Source of the DNA: an uncultured Chlorobiota bacterium
Lineage (GTDB): Bacteria; Bacteroidota; Ignavibacteria; UBA10030; UBA6906
Reading direction: 5' to 3'
NCBI GenBank assembly: GCA_900696645.1
Contig: CAADGV010000012.1
Span: 1-64,000, forward strand
DNA length: 64,000 bases
Shown here one piece after another: positions 44,912-54,700 of this stretch. The notes under the pieces are model-generated. The model had not been told where the DNA came from, did no database searches, and worked only from the letters and a program-made list of their open reading frames with translations. Position 1 is the stretch's first letter. Each line of letters opens with the position of its first letter. The translations under genes were made by a program, and so were the position numbers.

Positions 44912-45511
44912 ATGTTCAACACGTTCCTTATAGCCCTGTATGTGTCCTGCGACCTGATTGCAAACGTCACCGCTTCGAAACCCGTCACGGTGTTTGGTTT
45001 CACGGCGCCTGCCGGGGTGTTCATTTATGCGGCGACATTCACTCTTGTTGATCTCATCAACGAACGCCTTGGCAAGAAAGGAGCGCGGCATGTTGTGTAT
45101 GCGGCGTTTGCGGCAAACATACTACTCGCAGCCTACACATTGCTTGTAGTTCATCTCCCCTCGCCGGACTTCTACACACATCAAACGGCGTTTGCGGCAA
45201 CCCTCGGATCAACGCCACGGATTGTTGTTGCCAGCCTTGTTGCATTCATTGTCAGTTCGCTTATTGACGTCGAGATTTTTGCGTGGTGGAAGGAGAAGAT
45301 TGGACGGCACAAATGGGCAAGAGTGCTTACAAGCAATACAGTCTCAACATTCGTGGATAGTGTTGTTTTTGTCGGGATAGCGTTTGCCGGTGTATTGCCG
45401 CTTGTTTCCCTAATTGCGGGCCAATATGTTATGAAGATGGGAATAACAATAGTAAGCATTCCGCTCATTTACCTCGTTCGTCGACAAGCGGCAACAGCAA
45501 GAAACGATTAG
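44912..45511 (+). CDS. Queuosine precursor transporter (YhhQ/VUT family)
   Basis: 199 aa, about six membrane helices. CDLIANVTASKPV and TLVDLINERLGKKGAR are the family blocks, with LTSNTVSTFVDSVVFVGIAF later. Homologues import preQ0 or preQ1. The pairing with queF suggests that preQ0 is taken up and reduced. Four-base overlap with the convergent amidase gene. Confidence 0.92.
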   Translation: MFNTFLIALYVSCDLIANVTASKPVTVFGFTAPAGVFIYAATFTLVDLINERLGKKGARHVVYAAFAANILLAAYTLLVVHLPSPDFYTHQTAFAATLGSTPRIVVASLVAFIVSSLIDVEIFAWWKEKIGRHKWARVLTSNTVSTFVDSVVFVGIAFAGVLPLVSLIAGQYVMKMGITIVSIPLIYLVRRQAATARND

Positions 45512-46278
45512 CGGAGCCTGGCTTTCAGGAAAACTGCATCCGTTAAGTTGTTATGCAACCGCCTTGAGGAATCGAGCCGGGAGATATCAAGCGAGAATGT
45601 ATGCAACGCCTTTCCTTTGGCCGTTCTGCTCGAGAAGATCAACCTGCCCAGCGGGTCGAACGCATATGAATATCCGCCTTCTGTATCGCAGGCATTGCAT
45701 CCTACAATAAACATCTGGTTTTCAATCGCCCGTGCTTTCAGCAATGCCTGCCACGCATCGTCCCGCACTTTCGGCCAACGGGCCGGAACAAACAGAATCT
45801 GCAAACCATTGAGTGCCAACGCCCGGATTAATTCCGGAAAGCGCAAGTCATAGCAGATCACCACACCTGCATGTAGTCTTCCGTGCCGTGTTGAAATCCG
45901 AAACGTGGATGTATCAAGCTTTCCGGGTCCAAAGAATTTCGTGTCGCCCGCCGGTTTGAACAGATGAATCTTGTCGTAGCGATGAATGATTCTACCGCGG
46001 TGGAATACGAGAGAGGTGTTGGTTGGACGTAACGTTCCTTCACCGAGGAACAGACTGCCGGCAATGATCGTACATTGTGTCTGTTTCGACAGGTTCCTCA
46101 GCGAAGAAATTAGTGGATCCGCGAGATGATGCGGGGATTTGCCTTCAGCGAGAGAACGATATCCTCCATCCATCAGTTCCGGAAAAAGAACAACATCAAC
46201 AGATGTAAGTTGTGCAGCGAAGCGGGCGTTGCGAAGCGCATCGGCGTCAAAGCAAAGACCCGCACGCAATGTACTCAT
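45508..46278 (-). CDS. Carbon-nitrogen hydrolase (nitrilase superfamily, amidase)
   Basis: 256 aa. The Glu34-Lys103-Cys142 triad sits in FPELMDGGY, YDKIHLF and VVICYDLRFPEL. The LRFPEL and RAIENQMFIVGCN motifs resemble the omega-amidase/YafV and predicted carbon-nitrogen hydrolase branch, acting on small amides such as 2-oxoglutaramate. Lies six bases behind a cold-shock gene. Confidence 0.88.
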   Translation of the reverse strand: MSTLRAGLCFDADALRNARFAAQLTSVDVVLFPELMDGGYRSLAEGKSPHHLADPLISSLRNLSKQTQCTIIAGSLFLGEGTLRPTNTSLVFHRGRIIHRYDKIHLFKPAGDTKFFGPGKLDTSTFRISTRHGRLHAGVVICYDLRFPELIRALALNGLQILFVPARWPKVRDDAWQALLKARAIENQMFIVGCNACDTEGGYSYAFDPLGRLIFSSRTAKGKALHTFSLDISRLDSSRRLHNNLTDAVFLKARLR

Positions 46279-46284
46279 GCGATC

Positions 46285-46485
46285 TTACTTGCGGGCAATA
46301 TTGATGGCTCGTTTGCCTTTTTGCTCGTTCTTCACATCAAATTCGACGAGGTCTCCCTGTCGCAGTTGATCCCGGAAACCGGTCTCTTTCACATTGCTCT
46401 GGTGAAAGAAGATATCCTCGCCTCCGTTCACCGTGATGAAACCAAACCCCTTTGTTGCGTTAAAAAACTTTACAGTGCCTTCCAT
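46285..46485 (-). CDS. Cold-shock protein (first copy)
   Basis: 66 aa from the ATG at 46485, with GGAAGG upstream. RNP1 KGFGFI and RNP2 DIFFHQ are intact; starts MEGTVKFFNATKGFGFI. Single-stranded RNA/DNA-binding OB fold. Six bases before the amidase gene, an unusual operon neighbour. A terminator-like hairpin separates it from the second copy. Confidence 0.93.
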   Translation of the reverse strand: MEGTVKFFNATKGFGFITVNGGEDIFFHQSNVKETGFRDQLRQGDLVEFDVKNEQKGKRAINIARK

Positions 46486-46504
46486 GCGAAATCCTTCCTT
46501 GTGT

Positions 46505-46560
46505 ACTAAAAGAAAAAAACAGAAAGCCCCAATCCCGATGGTTCGGGACCAGGGCCGCAA
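46505..46560 (-). terminator. Terminator between the two cold-shock genes
   Basis: On the minus strand TCCCGA-ACCA-TCGGGA, extended by outer CCC/GGG pairs, is followed by TTTCTGTTTTTTT. Confidence 0.65.
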
Positions 46561-46579
46561 ATTACAGATTGTAACGAAG

Positions 46580-46780
46580 TCAGACCTTGCTCACGTTGGA
46601 TGCCTGCAATCCTTTCGGCCCCTTTTCAACATCGAACTGAACCTTGTCCCCCTCGTTCAGCGTTTTGTAGCCATCACCAACGATGGCTTTGTAGTGGACG
46701 AATACATCTTCGCCCGTTTCGCGTTGAATGAAGCCGAAACCCTTGGCTCCGTTAAACCACTTAACTGTTCCTTTTTCCAT
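46580..46780 (-). CDS. Cold-shock protein (second copy)
   Basis: 66 aa, [19 protein letters not shown] with RNP1 KGFGFI and RNP2 DVFVHY. GGATTG lies upstream as a possible ribosome-binding site. Closer to classical CspA than the first copy (KWFN). Predicted RNA chaperone. A 270-base non-coding leader precedes it. Confidence 0.95.
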   Translation of the reverse strand: MEKGTVKWFNGAKGFGFIQRETGEDVFVHYKAIVGDGYKTLNEGDKVQFDVEKGPKGLQASNVSKV

Positions 46781-47142
46781 CGGAACAATCCTTTCAGAAA
46801 AGTCCTACAAGCGTACGGCTGAGCCGCCCTGATCGGGCACCAGAATAATTTGCCTCTTAATAGCCAACAGCTCTGGTAGCGGGTGTCCACACTCAACTAT
46901 CACCGCTGTTACGTCCTCTGCCGAATATTCGTACGAACTTCGCTGCAGCAACGGAACCATTAAAAGTGCAATAACGGTGTACTGTTGTTTGCGCTACCAA
47001 GATAGGATTTTGAAAGCCGAATTGCAAGCCCATTTTTTGCGGCATTCTAAAGGAAAAGGGTGGAACGTATCGCCTCGTTCCACCCTTTCGTCTAAACCGG
47101 TCTCCCCATCCCACCGAGGGAGAACCTCAACCACTCAGCTTT
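46781..47142. other. 362-base region upstream of the cold-shock gene
   Basis: No gene seen. It must hold the cold-shock promoter and possibly a long leader of the kind known from cspA, plus the terminator hairpin at 47055-47088 that closes the small-gene pair. Confidence 0.5.
47055..47088 (-). terminator. Strong hairpin closing the two small genes
   Basis: AAAGGGTGGAAC (47055-47066) and GTTCCACCCTTT (47077-47088) form a perfect 12-bp stem; on the minus strand it ends CCCTTTTCCTTT. Confidence 0.8.
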
Positions 47143-47310
47143 TCACTCCGTGAAGAAATCATCCACATCGTAACGGAAATTCGAGTCCAGTTGTTGCGGG
47201 GTTCTTGGCGGTTGTACCGAACTCACAAGCACGGTCGCCTTCCTGCTGCTGAGCAGGAGGGGTATAGCAACCAAAACACCAAGGAATGCTGATAGAGCTA
47301 CTGCTTTCAT
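47143..47310 (-). CDS. 55-aa membrane-anchored small protein
   Basis: Not recognised. MKAVALSAFLGVLVAIPLLL forms one hydrophobic helix, then SSRK and a Pro/Gln-rich, finally acidic and aromatic tail (YDVDDFFTE). AAGGTG lies eight bases before the ATG. It starts 15 bases after the stop of the 49-aa gene and is followed by a strong hairpin, so the two form a tiny operon. Layout resembles the 46-aa protein at 41168-41308. Confidence 0.5.
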   Translation of the reverse strand: MKAVALSAFLGVLVAIPLLLSSRKATVLVSSVQPPRTPQQLDSNFRYDVDDFFTE

Positions 47311-47325
47311 CGTCGTCGCACCTTA

Positions 47326-47475
47326 TTATTGAATGCACATGAACACTTCGTCGCTCAAGATGCAGCTGTACGTCAGCGCGTACCAGGCCTGCACGTCAAT
47401 TTCTTCCATCAGGATCATCTCCAGAAACTCCCGTTCACCTTTGGAGAGCTGTCCGAACCGATATGATTTCTTCAT
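47326..47475 (-). CDS. 49-aa small protein, unknown
   Basis: From the internal ATG at 47475: MKKSYRFGQLSKGEREFLE, then an acidic amphipathic helix (MILMEEIDVQAWYALTYS) and CILSDEVFMCIQ. Soluble, no family known to me. The upstream Met (47517) lacks a ribosome-binding site. First of two small genes reading away from the aldolase gene. Confidence 0.45.
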   Translation of the reverse strand: MKKSYRFGQLSKGEREFLEMILMEEIDVQAWYALTYSCILSDEVFMCIQ

Positions 47476-47815
47476 GGCGTACCCCGCTTTGCTATGTCGT
47501 GTTTTTGCTGCCACCACTCTTTTGTACGAAAGGTGTGCCAGAAAAGATTCCCACTATTTCAACACATCCTGAATGACTTGCGAGCACATTCATGGACAGA
47601 GGTGGTACTTTTTGCCTATTCTTGTGGACAAGAAGAGGAAAAAAGTACATTCGGCTGCCTGGTTATGATCATCACATGGACGATATTTCTTCTTTCAACT
47701 CTATGAGATTTTTCCTATTATTGTGTCCGAAGCGACAACGTTTCCTCCCCTGTTCATTACCAAAATCGAACTCGACAGATTCTTACTTATCAATTCAATG
47801 TAGGAGAACTATCCC
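47476..47815. other. 340-base divergent promoter region of the small genes and fbaB
   Basis: No gene seen. Contains the long palindrome at 47605-47648. AGGAGAA just before 47816 is the aldolase ribosome-binding site. Confidence 0.5.
47605..47648. repeat. Long near-perfect palindrome
   Basis: Two 21-base arms, the left beginning GTACTTTTTGCC and the right ending AAAAAAGTAC, pair at 19 of 21 positions around a 2-base GG centre. A/T-rich, no following T-tract on one strand, so not a normal terminator. It could extrude as a cruciform, bind a dimeric regulator, or be a processed RNA hairpin. Confidence 0.8.
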
Positions 47816-48886
47816 ATGATGAAAGAAATTGAACAGCTCTTGGGGGCAGATGCAAAAGGCCTGCTGGAACACCAATGCAAAACAATCCCGAAAGAATCAC
47901 TTCACCTGCCGGGGCCGGATTTTGTAGACCGCGTGTGGATGCCAAGCGACAGGAAGTCGGGGGTGTTGCGCAATATTCAACAGCTGTACAACCACGGGCG
48001 CCTTGCCGGAACTGGTTACCTTTCGATTCTTCCGGTCGATCAAGGCATTGAGCATTCAGCCGGAGCCTCGTTCGCCCCAAACCCGATCTACTTCGACCCC
48101 GAGAATATTGTAAAACTTGCAATCGAGGGTGGATGCAACGCTGTTGCCTCAACCTTCGGAGTGCTCGGTTCGGTTTCGCGCAAATACGCCCACAAGATTC
48201 CGTTCATTGCGAAGATCAACCACAACGAATTTCTTTCCTACCCCAATTCCTACGACCAGATCATGTTCGGGGATGTCGATATGGCGTTTGAAATGGGGTG
48301 CGTTGCCGTAGGGGCTACCATCTACTTCGGATCTGATGAGTCGAAGCGCCAGATTCAGGAAGTCAGTGCAGCCTTCAAGTACGCGCACGAACTCGGAATG
48401 ATGACAATCCTCTGGTGTTATCTCCGCAACCCCGCCTTCAAGACAAAGGAAAAAGACTATCACGTCTCGGCCGATTTGACAGGGCAGGCGAACCATCTCG
48501 GCGTAACAATCGAAGCCGACATCATCAAACAGAAACTGCCCGAGAATAACGGCGGCTACAATGCGCTGAACACGAAAGAAAATCCATACGGCAAAACCAA
48601 CAAGAAGGTGTACAGCGACCTCAGCAGCGACCATCCGATTGATTTGACGCGGTATCAAGTTGCCAATTGTTATATGGGACGATCCGGCTTGATCAACTCC
48701 GGCGGTGCTTCGTCCGGCGAAAGCGACATCGCGGAAGCCGCAAGAACTGCCGTGATCAACAAACGGGCTGGCGGCATGGGGCTGATTTCGGGCCGGAAGG
48801 CATTTCAGCGACCAATGGCGGAAGGAGTCAAAATCCTGAATACAATTCAGGATGTCTATCTCGCAAAGGAAATCACAGTCGCATAA
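47816..48886 (+). CDS. fbaB: Class I fructose-bisphosphate aldolase (FbaB/DhnA family)
   Basis: 356 aa. [21 protein letters not shown] is the phosphate/substrate region. [16 protein letters not shown] and [21 protein letters not shown] follow, and a C-terminal [15 protein letters not shown] and [11 protein letters not shown] supply the second phosphate site. Schiff-base aldolase of glycolysis and gluconeogenesis. AGGAGAA eight bases upstream. Confidence 0.93.
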   Translation: MMKEIEQLLGADAKGLLEHQCKTIPKESLHLPGPDFVDRVWMPSDRKSGVLRNIQQLYNHGRLAGTGYLSILPVDQGIEHSAGASFAPNPIYFDPENIVKLAIEGGCNAVASTFGVLGSVSRKYAHKIPFIAKINHNEFLSYPNSYDQIMFGDVDMAFEMGCVAVGATIYFGSDESKRQIQEVSAAFKYAHELGMMTILWCYLRNPAFKTKEKDYHVSADLTGQANHLGVTIEADIIKQKLPENNGGYNALNTKENPYGKTNKKVYSDLSSDHPIDLTRYQVANCYMGRSGLINSGGASSGESDIAEAARTAVINKRAGGMGLISGRKAFQRPMAEGVKILNTIQDVYLAKEITVA

Positions 48887-48909
48887 CAACGCATACGCAT
48901 TTGCAGGAA

Positions 48910-48935
48910 GGCGCCTTCGTTTTCGGCGAGGCGCC
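48910..48935. terminator. Hairpin after fbaB
   Basis: GGCGCCT (48910-48916) and AGGCGCC (48929-48935) form a 7-bp stem; the inner bases can pair further. No T-tract. Confidence 0.45.
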
Positions 48936-49030
48936 ACTCTTGCACCCTGACTTGCATTCCTGTTCGAATTCAAGTATCCTACTCTCACACATTCCGGCTG
49001 TACTCATGTATCACACTCCGGGGAGTTAGT

Positions 49031-50140
49031 ATGGCAAAGCCCTCACCTGTTGCACACTCGAAATCAGCGAAACCCTCGTCTCTCGACCCGCTCATTGAAA
49101 AGCTGAATTCATTCTCGGCAGACAACTACTGGGATCTGGGAAAATTCCTTGTCGAGAAAGTCATCCCCGCTGCATTGAAAGAAGGAATTTTCGGCGAACA
49201 GATTCTCAAGCGAATGGCAGACGTTCCGGGCTTCAAGTTCCCCTATCACATGTTGAAGCAATGTCAGATGTTCTACACCTACTATCCCGACGTTGAGAAA
49301 CGCCCTCTACCCGAAATCTTCTACTTCGAACTTGCAACAAAAGTCGATGAAAGCCGCAAGCGGACGGAGTATGAGAAGATGGCAATCTCACATAAGTGGA
49401 CGATCTCCGACTTGCAGAAAAAGATACGTGAAGATGAACTTGTCCGGCGGGAAGACGAAAAAACACGTTTCGGTTTTGACTTGAAAGAACGGAATGTCTG
49501 GTCGTTCGACACACCCGATCCGCGTTTCGGCAAATCGGGATACAAAGGTCGTTTACCCGGACAGGTGATTGCCAATGCGCTGTTCTATTACACTGAACCC
49601 GGCTGGTTCATCGTTGACCCGATGGCCGGAAGCGGCACAACAGGCGATGTTATAGGATCGATCCCGTATTTTGGGAATCGTACAATAAAGATGTACGATA
49701 TCGAGCCGTCGGATGAACGCATTCAGCGGGCGAATATTTTGCAGACGGGCATTCCCGAGCAATCCGGCACGGTTGACTATGTTTTCCTCGATCCTCCTTC
49801 GGATTTCTATCCGAAAGCCGGAGATTCCGATTTTTCCGTCAGCGCTGCAAGAGCAGAAACCATGATGAAGCTGAAGACAATTGCCCGCGAAGGCGTCCGG
49901 ATCTTGAAATCGAAGGGAAGACTTTCCATTGTTGTTGAGCCGACGGTCGGCAATTTCGGGTTCATTGATTTTCCGTTTGAAGTGGCTTCCGTTATGAAGG
50001 AACTTGCGATGAAACCGGTGGGGAAAGTGTACCTGCCGCGACGCGGAGACTCTGCAAAAGTGCGTGCGCACACATCAACTGAAGGGCCGAAGCCGATGAC
50101 CAGCGAATGCCGCGAGTTGCTTACGTTTGAAAAGCCTTAG
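49031..50140 (+). CDS. Orphan N6/N4-type DNA methyltransferase with N-terminal helical domain
   Basis: 369 aa. The C-terminal half is a Rossmann methyltransferase of the beta-type motif order. Motif I is read as DPMAGSGTT at 196-204 (SAM site), and DPPSDFY at 254-260 takes the catalytic (D/N/S)PP(Y/F) position, here with Ser after DPP. The N-terminal ~150 residues ([14 protein letters not shown], then [17 protein letters not shown]) resemble the helical DUF1016/YhcG N-domain found in nuclease-related proteins. No restriction enzyme gene is nearby. GGGGAG precedes the ATG. Altered (D/N/S)PP tail and missing specificity domain make the target uncertain; an RNA substrate is possible. Confidence 0.65.
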   Translation: MAKPSPVAHSKSAKPSSLDPLIEKLNSFSADNYWDLGKFLVEKVIPAALKEGIFGEQILKRMADVPGFKFPYHMLKQCQMFYTYYPDVEKRPLPEIFYFELATKVDESRKRTEYEKMAISHKWTISDLQKKIREDELVRREDEKTRFGFDLKERNVWSFDTPDPRFGKSGYKGRLPGQVIANALFYYTEPGWFIVDPMAGSGTTGDVIGSIPYFGNRTIKMYDIEPSDERIQRANILQTGIPEQSGTVDYVFLDPPSDFYPKAGDSDFSVSAARAETMMKLKTIAREGVRILKSKGRLSIVVEPTVGNFGFIDFPFEVASVMKELAMKPVGKVYLPRRGDSAKVRAHTSTEGPKPMTSECRELLTFEKP

Positions 50141-50160
50141 AAACAGAGAGAGAGAGCATT

Positions 50161-50451
50161 ATGGCCGAACGAAAGAAACTCTCCGACGAGGAAATTCAGG
50201 CTTCTGTTTCTTCTTTGCCGGGATGGAGTATCCGGAATGCCAAGCTGCACAAGGAATTTACATTCAGGAACTTTGTTGAAGCTTTCGGCTTCATGTCACG
50301 TGTTGCGCTGATTGCCGAAGGTATGAACCACCATCCCGAATGGTTCAATGTGTACAACAAAGTGGTGATGGATTTGACGACGCACGATGCAGGCGGCATC
50401 AGCAATCTGGATTTCGAATTTGCGGGGAAAGTGGAGAAAATGCTGCAATAA
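50161..50451 (+). CDS. Pterin-4a-carbinolamine dehydratase
   Basis: 96 aa with the active-site pattern [20 protein letters not shown] then THDAGGIS. Recycles 4a-hydroxy-tetrahydrobiopterin or acts as a small co-regulator (DCoH). No aromatic amino acid hydroxylase gene is in the window. Twenty bases behind the methyltransferase gene. Confidence 0.93.
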   Translation: MAERKKLSDEEIQASVSSLPGWSIRNAKLHKEFTFRNFVEAFGFMSRVALIAEGMNHHPEWFNVYNKVVMDLTTHDAGGISNLDFEFAGKVEKMLQ

Positions 50452-50455
50452 CCGG

Positions 50456-50477
50456 AGAGGGGGGAACATCCCCCTCT
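50456..50477. terminator. Hairpin between convergent genes
   Basis: AGAGGGGG (50456-50463) and CCCCCTCT (50470-50477) pair around a short loop; weak T-rich tail (TAAGTTTTAG). Confidence 0.65.
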
Positions 50478-50487
50478 GTGATAAGTT

Positions 50488-50865
50488 TTAGGGATGTACT
50501 TGGCACGCTTCCAGCACATTGCCATCGGGATCAAAGAACTGGAAGAAAACCACAATCCCATCGTCTATCAGCTCGCTCACCGCTACTCCCCGCTTTTCCA
50601 ACACATCACGTGCGTGTGCCGCATTTTCTGTCCGGAAGATTGGAAACGGCGTCGCTGCCGTGTTGATCTGAATAGCCGCGTTTGTTTGCCAAAGCGTCAA
50701 GCTTGGCGGCGTGCCGGTATCAAGTACCACAAGCCGCTGTTCGGGACTATACCACAAAACACCAAATCCCAGCTTGTCGCTATACCACAACTTCGACCGC
50801 TCGATATTCGAAACGCGCAGAAGAATAGTATCTATCCCTTGCAGCGGTTTGGGGTCTGCTGCCAT
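50488..50865 (-). CDS. VOC/glyoxalase-family protein
   Basis: 125 aa, two beta-alpha-beta-beta-beta units. IDTILLRVSNIERSKLWYSDKLGF starts the first; FFQFFDPDGNVLEACQVHP ends the second, with a metal-site Glu. Activity (glyoxalase, dioxygenase, resistance protein) cannot be told from sequence. Two bases behind the lipoprotein gene. Confidence 0.85.
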   Translation of the reverse strand: MAADPKPLQGIDTILLRVSNIERSKLWYSDKLGFGVLWYSPEQRLVVLDTGTPPSLTLWQTNAAIQINTAATPFPIFRTENAAHARDVLEKRGVAVSELIDDGIVVFFQFFDPDGNVLEACQVHP

Positions 50866-50867
50866 GC

Positions 50868-51464
50868 TTACTTCTGGAGAGACTGTACCAAGGCATTGAA
50901 ATCCTTCTCCGCTTCGGCGATGGTTTTCACCGGGCCGGTCAGTTTGAAAAATACTGATCCTTCCGGGCCTCCGACAATCGCGCCAAGCAATCTGTACTTT
51001 TCGAACTTCCCGCTTGATTGCATCATCGGGCCGCCGGGCGCAAGATACGTTCCGTCAATCTGCACCAATTCCACCTTCATGCCGTTCACCTCTTTCGAGG
51101 ATTGCTTCGGCTTGCCATTCTCAAACTGATTCACCCAACGGTCGATGTTCATCTGCACGTCGCCGCCTTGTCCGCTCCCGAAATAGAACACCCCGCATTC
51201 ACCGCCTTCAGTATCCCCGGTTGCGGCCGGAATAGCATACGTTGCAACTCTCATGGGCTTCTGGGATCCTTCACTCCAGCGCTCCGGAACGGTCCAACTC
51301 ACACCGGCAACCGAAGTTGCGCTTGTCACGCCAATGTCTGGGTGACCGCTTGGCAGTTGCTGCTGTATTTGCAAATCACGCGGTGCCTCGGTTTGCGATT
51401 TCTTGTCGTTGCAGCCGGCGAGCAACATACCTGCGGCGGCAATTAGGATGATGAAGCGACTCAT
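50868..51464 (-). CDS. Lipoprotein of unknown function
   Basis: 198 aa. MSRFIILIAAAGMLLAGC is a clean lipoprotein signal with the lipidated Cys18. The mature part is Gly-rich beta (VSWTVPERWSEG, ECGVFYFGSGQGG, FFKLTGPVKTIAEAEKDF) and looks like a domain found in uncharacterised periplasmic proteins of this group. Likely co-transcribed with the VOC gene. Confidence 0.75.
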   Translation of the reverse strand: MSRFIILIAAAGMLLAGCNDKKSQTEAPRDLQIQQQLPSGHPDIGVTSATSVAGVSWTVPERWSEGSQKPMRVATYAIPAATGDTEGGECGVFYFGSGQGGDVQMNIDRWVNQFENGKPKQSSKEVNGMKVELVQIDGTYLAPGGPMMQSSGKFEKYRLLGAIVGGPEGSVFFKLTGPVKTIAEAEKDFNALVQSLQK

Positions 51465-51727
51465 AGTACAATCCTTGGAGATATTGTTGGGGAAATGTGA
51501 TTACGAAGTGTAGCAATGATAGCGGATTTCGTGTTTTCAAGCAAGCGGATGAAGAGAATTTCAGAAAGCCCGCGAAGTGAAGTGCATCACTCTCCTGCGC
51601 CTGCATGTTGAATGGGCAGGTCGATTTATCTACATTCGAACAGTGCACGATTCGCAAATCAGGTCAAGGCACGCGGATTGTTGCCAACCTCGACTGTGTT
51701 CGCACAACCACGCAAGAGGAATCTTCC

Positions 51728-54700
51728 ATGCAAAAGTCCGTACCCCGCAGGCGTTCCCTTCTCACCGTTGTGTACGTACTCATCATTACCTGTATTCTGC
51801 TCGTCGATCTTCGTGAGCCGCTTGCCTTCGCAATCTGGCCCCTCTATGTTCTTCCTTTGTTTCTTGCACGGTTCCACCTGGGGAGAAGGCTCTCCCTGCT
51901 GCTCGCGCTTCTTTCCTCCTTCTTCATCGCAATTGCATTCTTTGCTTCGCCGATGCAAGAGGCTGCCTCCTGCGATATGGTGAACCGTGCACTCGGTTGC
52001 GCTATTCTCTGGTTCATCGCGGGTTCGGGAATCGGACTGAACACGCGTGAAAAATCGGGAGACGAAACTGTACCGCCTGCACCGGATTCATACGACTGGA
52101 CGGTTGTTCGCATTGTAGCAACATACCTAATTGTCGGCGGCATTTGGATCCTGGCCTCCGATCAAATGCTCGGCTCGCTTGTTTCTAATCCGGAGAGACT
52201 TATCGAACTTTCCCAGACAAAAGGATGGGTCTTTGTGCTATTCACGGGCACGCTTCTCTACGTACTGTTGCAGCGGTATGTTTCGTCCCGCAAGCAGATC
52301 GAGAACGACCTCCGTCGAAACCAGGAACGCGTAAATCAGATTACCGGAGCTACACCTTCTCTGATTCTCGAAATCAACCGGCAAGGCCGGATTGTGTTTG
52401 CAAACAGAATGAATGATGAAACAACTCCGTTCCGTCACATCAACAGCGAGTTTGCCTCGTGGTTTCCCGAACACCGGCGGGAATTTTTCAGGAACCTGAT
52501 TGAGGAGGTTTTTCTAACGGAAACTTCGCAATCGGCTGACTTGGAAATTCCGGCTCCCGGTGGAACCTTGCAAACATACGCCGCCGTCTTCACGCCTCTC
52601 CGCACAGCAGACAGCGTTTCAAGCGTCCTCGTAACGGCAACCGATATCACAAGAAGAAAACAGGCCGAGGATTCTCTGAAGGAAAGCGAGGAACGCTACC
52701 GGTTGCTGTTCGCCAACAGCCTTGATGCCGTTCTCTTGTCCTCTCCTGATGGCCGCATTCACGCGGCAAACGCCGCCGCCTGTGCCATGTTCGGATACAC
52801 GGAAGACGAGTTCCGTCAAGCGGGAAGGCAGGGCATCCTCGATGAATCAGACGTTCTTGTTATCGACGCACTGCACCAACGCAATACCACAGGCAAGTTC
52901 AAAGGTGAGCTGACATTCTTAGCAAAGGACGGGAGACGAATCCCGTGTGAAGTCTCCACCACCATATTCCCTGCAACGGAAGGTGAAGAACGTTCCAGTT
53001 GGATTATCAGGGATATTGAGGAACGGCGACGGCTGGAAGATGCTGTGCGGCAAAGCGAAGAACGGCTGCGCCTTGCACTTTCAGCTGCAAACCAGGGTTT
53101 GTTTGATCTGAACATCGTAACGGGTGATGCCATCGTCAATGAGAATTACGCTTCGATGCTCGGCTACGATCTTGGTGAATTTCATGAGACAAACGCAAAC
53201 TGGATCAGCAGGCTTCATCCCGACGATTTCGAACGCGTGACGGCAACCTACAAGGCGTACGTTGCAGGCGAAATCCCGGAGTACAGCGTTGATTTTCGTC
53301 AGAGGACGAAAACCGGTGAATGGAAGTGGATTCTCTCCGTCGGGAGAATTGTCGAATATGACGTTGAAGGCAGGCCGTTGCGCATGCTCGGCACACATGT
53401 GGATATCACGGACCGGAAAGCCAACGAAGAAAACCTTCTCAAGCTGAATCGCATCTACTCGTTCATCAGTCAGGTCAATCAGGCTATTGGCAAAGCGTCG
53501 ACGCGGGAGAAGCTGTTTGAGAATGTATGCAGAACTGCTGTCCGGTTCGGCAAGTTCCGAATGGCATGGCTCGGAGTCGTCGATGAACAGAACAATGTTG
53601 TTCCTGTAGCGCACGACGGCGCAGAGAATGGTTATCTTACTGCTATCAAGAAAATTGTCGTCGAAGACGCCCCCGGGGGAAGAGGACCTACGGGCCGGGC
53701 ACTCCGGCTGGGAAAGTCCCAATTCTCCAACGATATTGCCGCTGATCCTCTCATGTCACCCTGGCGCGATGAGGCTCTGCGCCGCGGATATCGTTCGTCA
53801 ATTGCATTGCCGCTTCGTGTAAACGATCAGCTTATCGGATCTTTGAATTTGTATGCCGGAGAACTGAATTTCTTTACACCTGACGAAATCAGTTTGCTCG
53901 AAACCGTCGCGAACGACATCTCAACTGCAATCACAAAATTGCAGCAAGAAGAAGTCCGCAAGCAAGCAGAGGAACAAATTCTGTTTCAGGCACGCTTGCT
54001 CAACACAGTCGGACAAGCGGTTATTGCAACGACTTTGGACGGGACAATCACCTACTGGAACAAGGCTGCCGAACTGCTGTACGGCTGGCCTGCTGCGGAG
54101 GCCACAGGACGAAATATTCTGCAGACTATAGTACCTGAATCATCCGTGCATAACGCTGAAGTTATTCTGAACGCGTTAGCGCAAGGTGCCACTTGGTCGG
54201 GTGAGTTTCTTGTCAGACGCCGCGATGGAACTACGTTTCCCGCAATGGTCAGCAACTCTCCTATCTCTGATCAAAACGGAAACCTTGTCGGTGTCATCGG
54301 CATCTCGACGGATATTACGGAACGGAAGCAAGTCATCGAGGATTTGCGAAAATCACATGAACGGTTCCAGATCCTCTCGAACGCAACAAATGATGCGATT
54401 TGGGATTGGGATATTCAAGCAGACAGAATATGGTGGAATGAAGCCTTCTACAAGCTGTACGGTTACGAGCGTGATGCAGTTTCAAAGATTGCAATCTGGG
54501 AACGTGCCGTTCATCCTGACGATCGTGAACGCGTGACGGCAACATTCAGAGCGGCGCTGGAATATCGGGTCGACACGTGGTCGGAGGAGTACCGTTTTCT
54601 TCACGCTGATGGTACATACGGGTATGTTGTTGACCGCGGATTTCTCGTTCGAAACGATGAAGGCAAGCCTGTCCGCATGATCGGATCGATGCTTGACATT

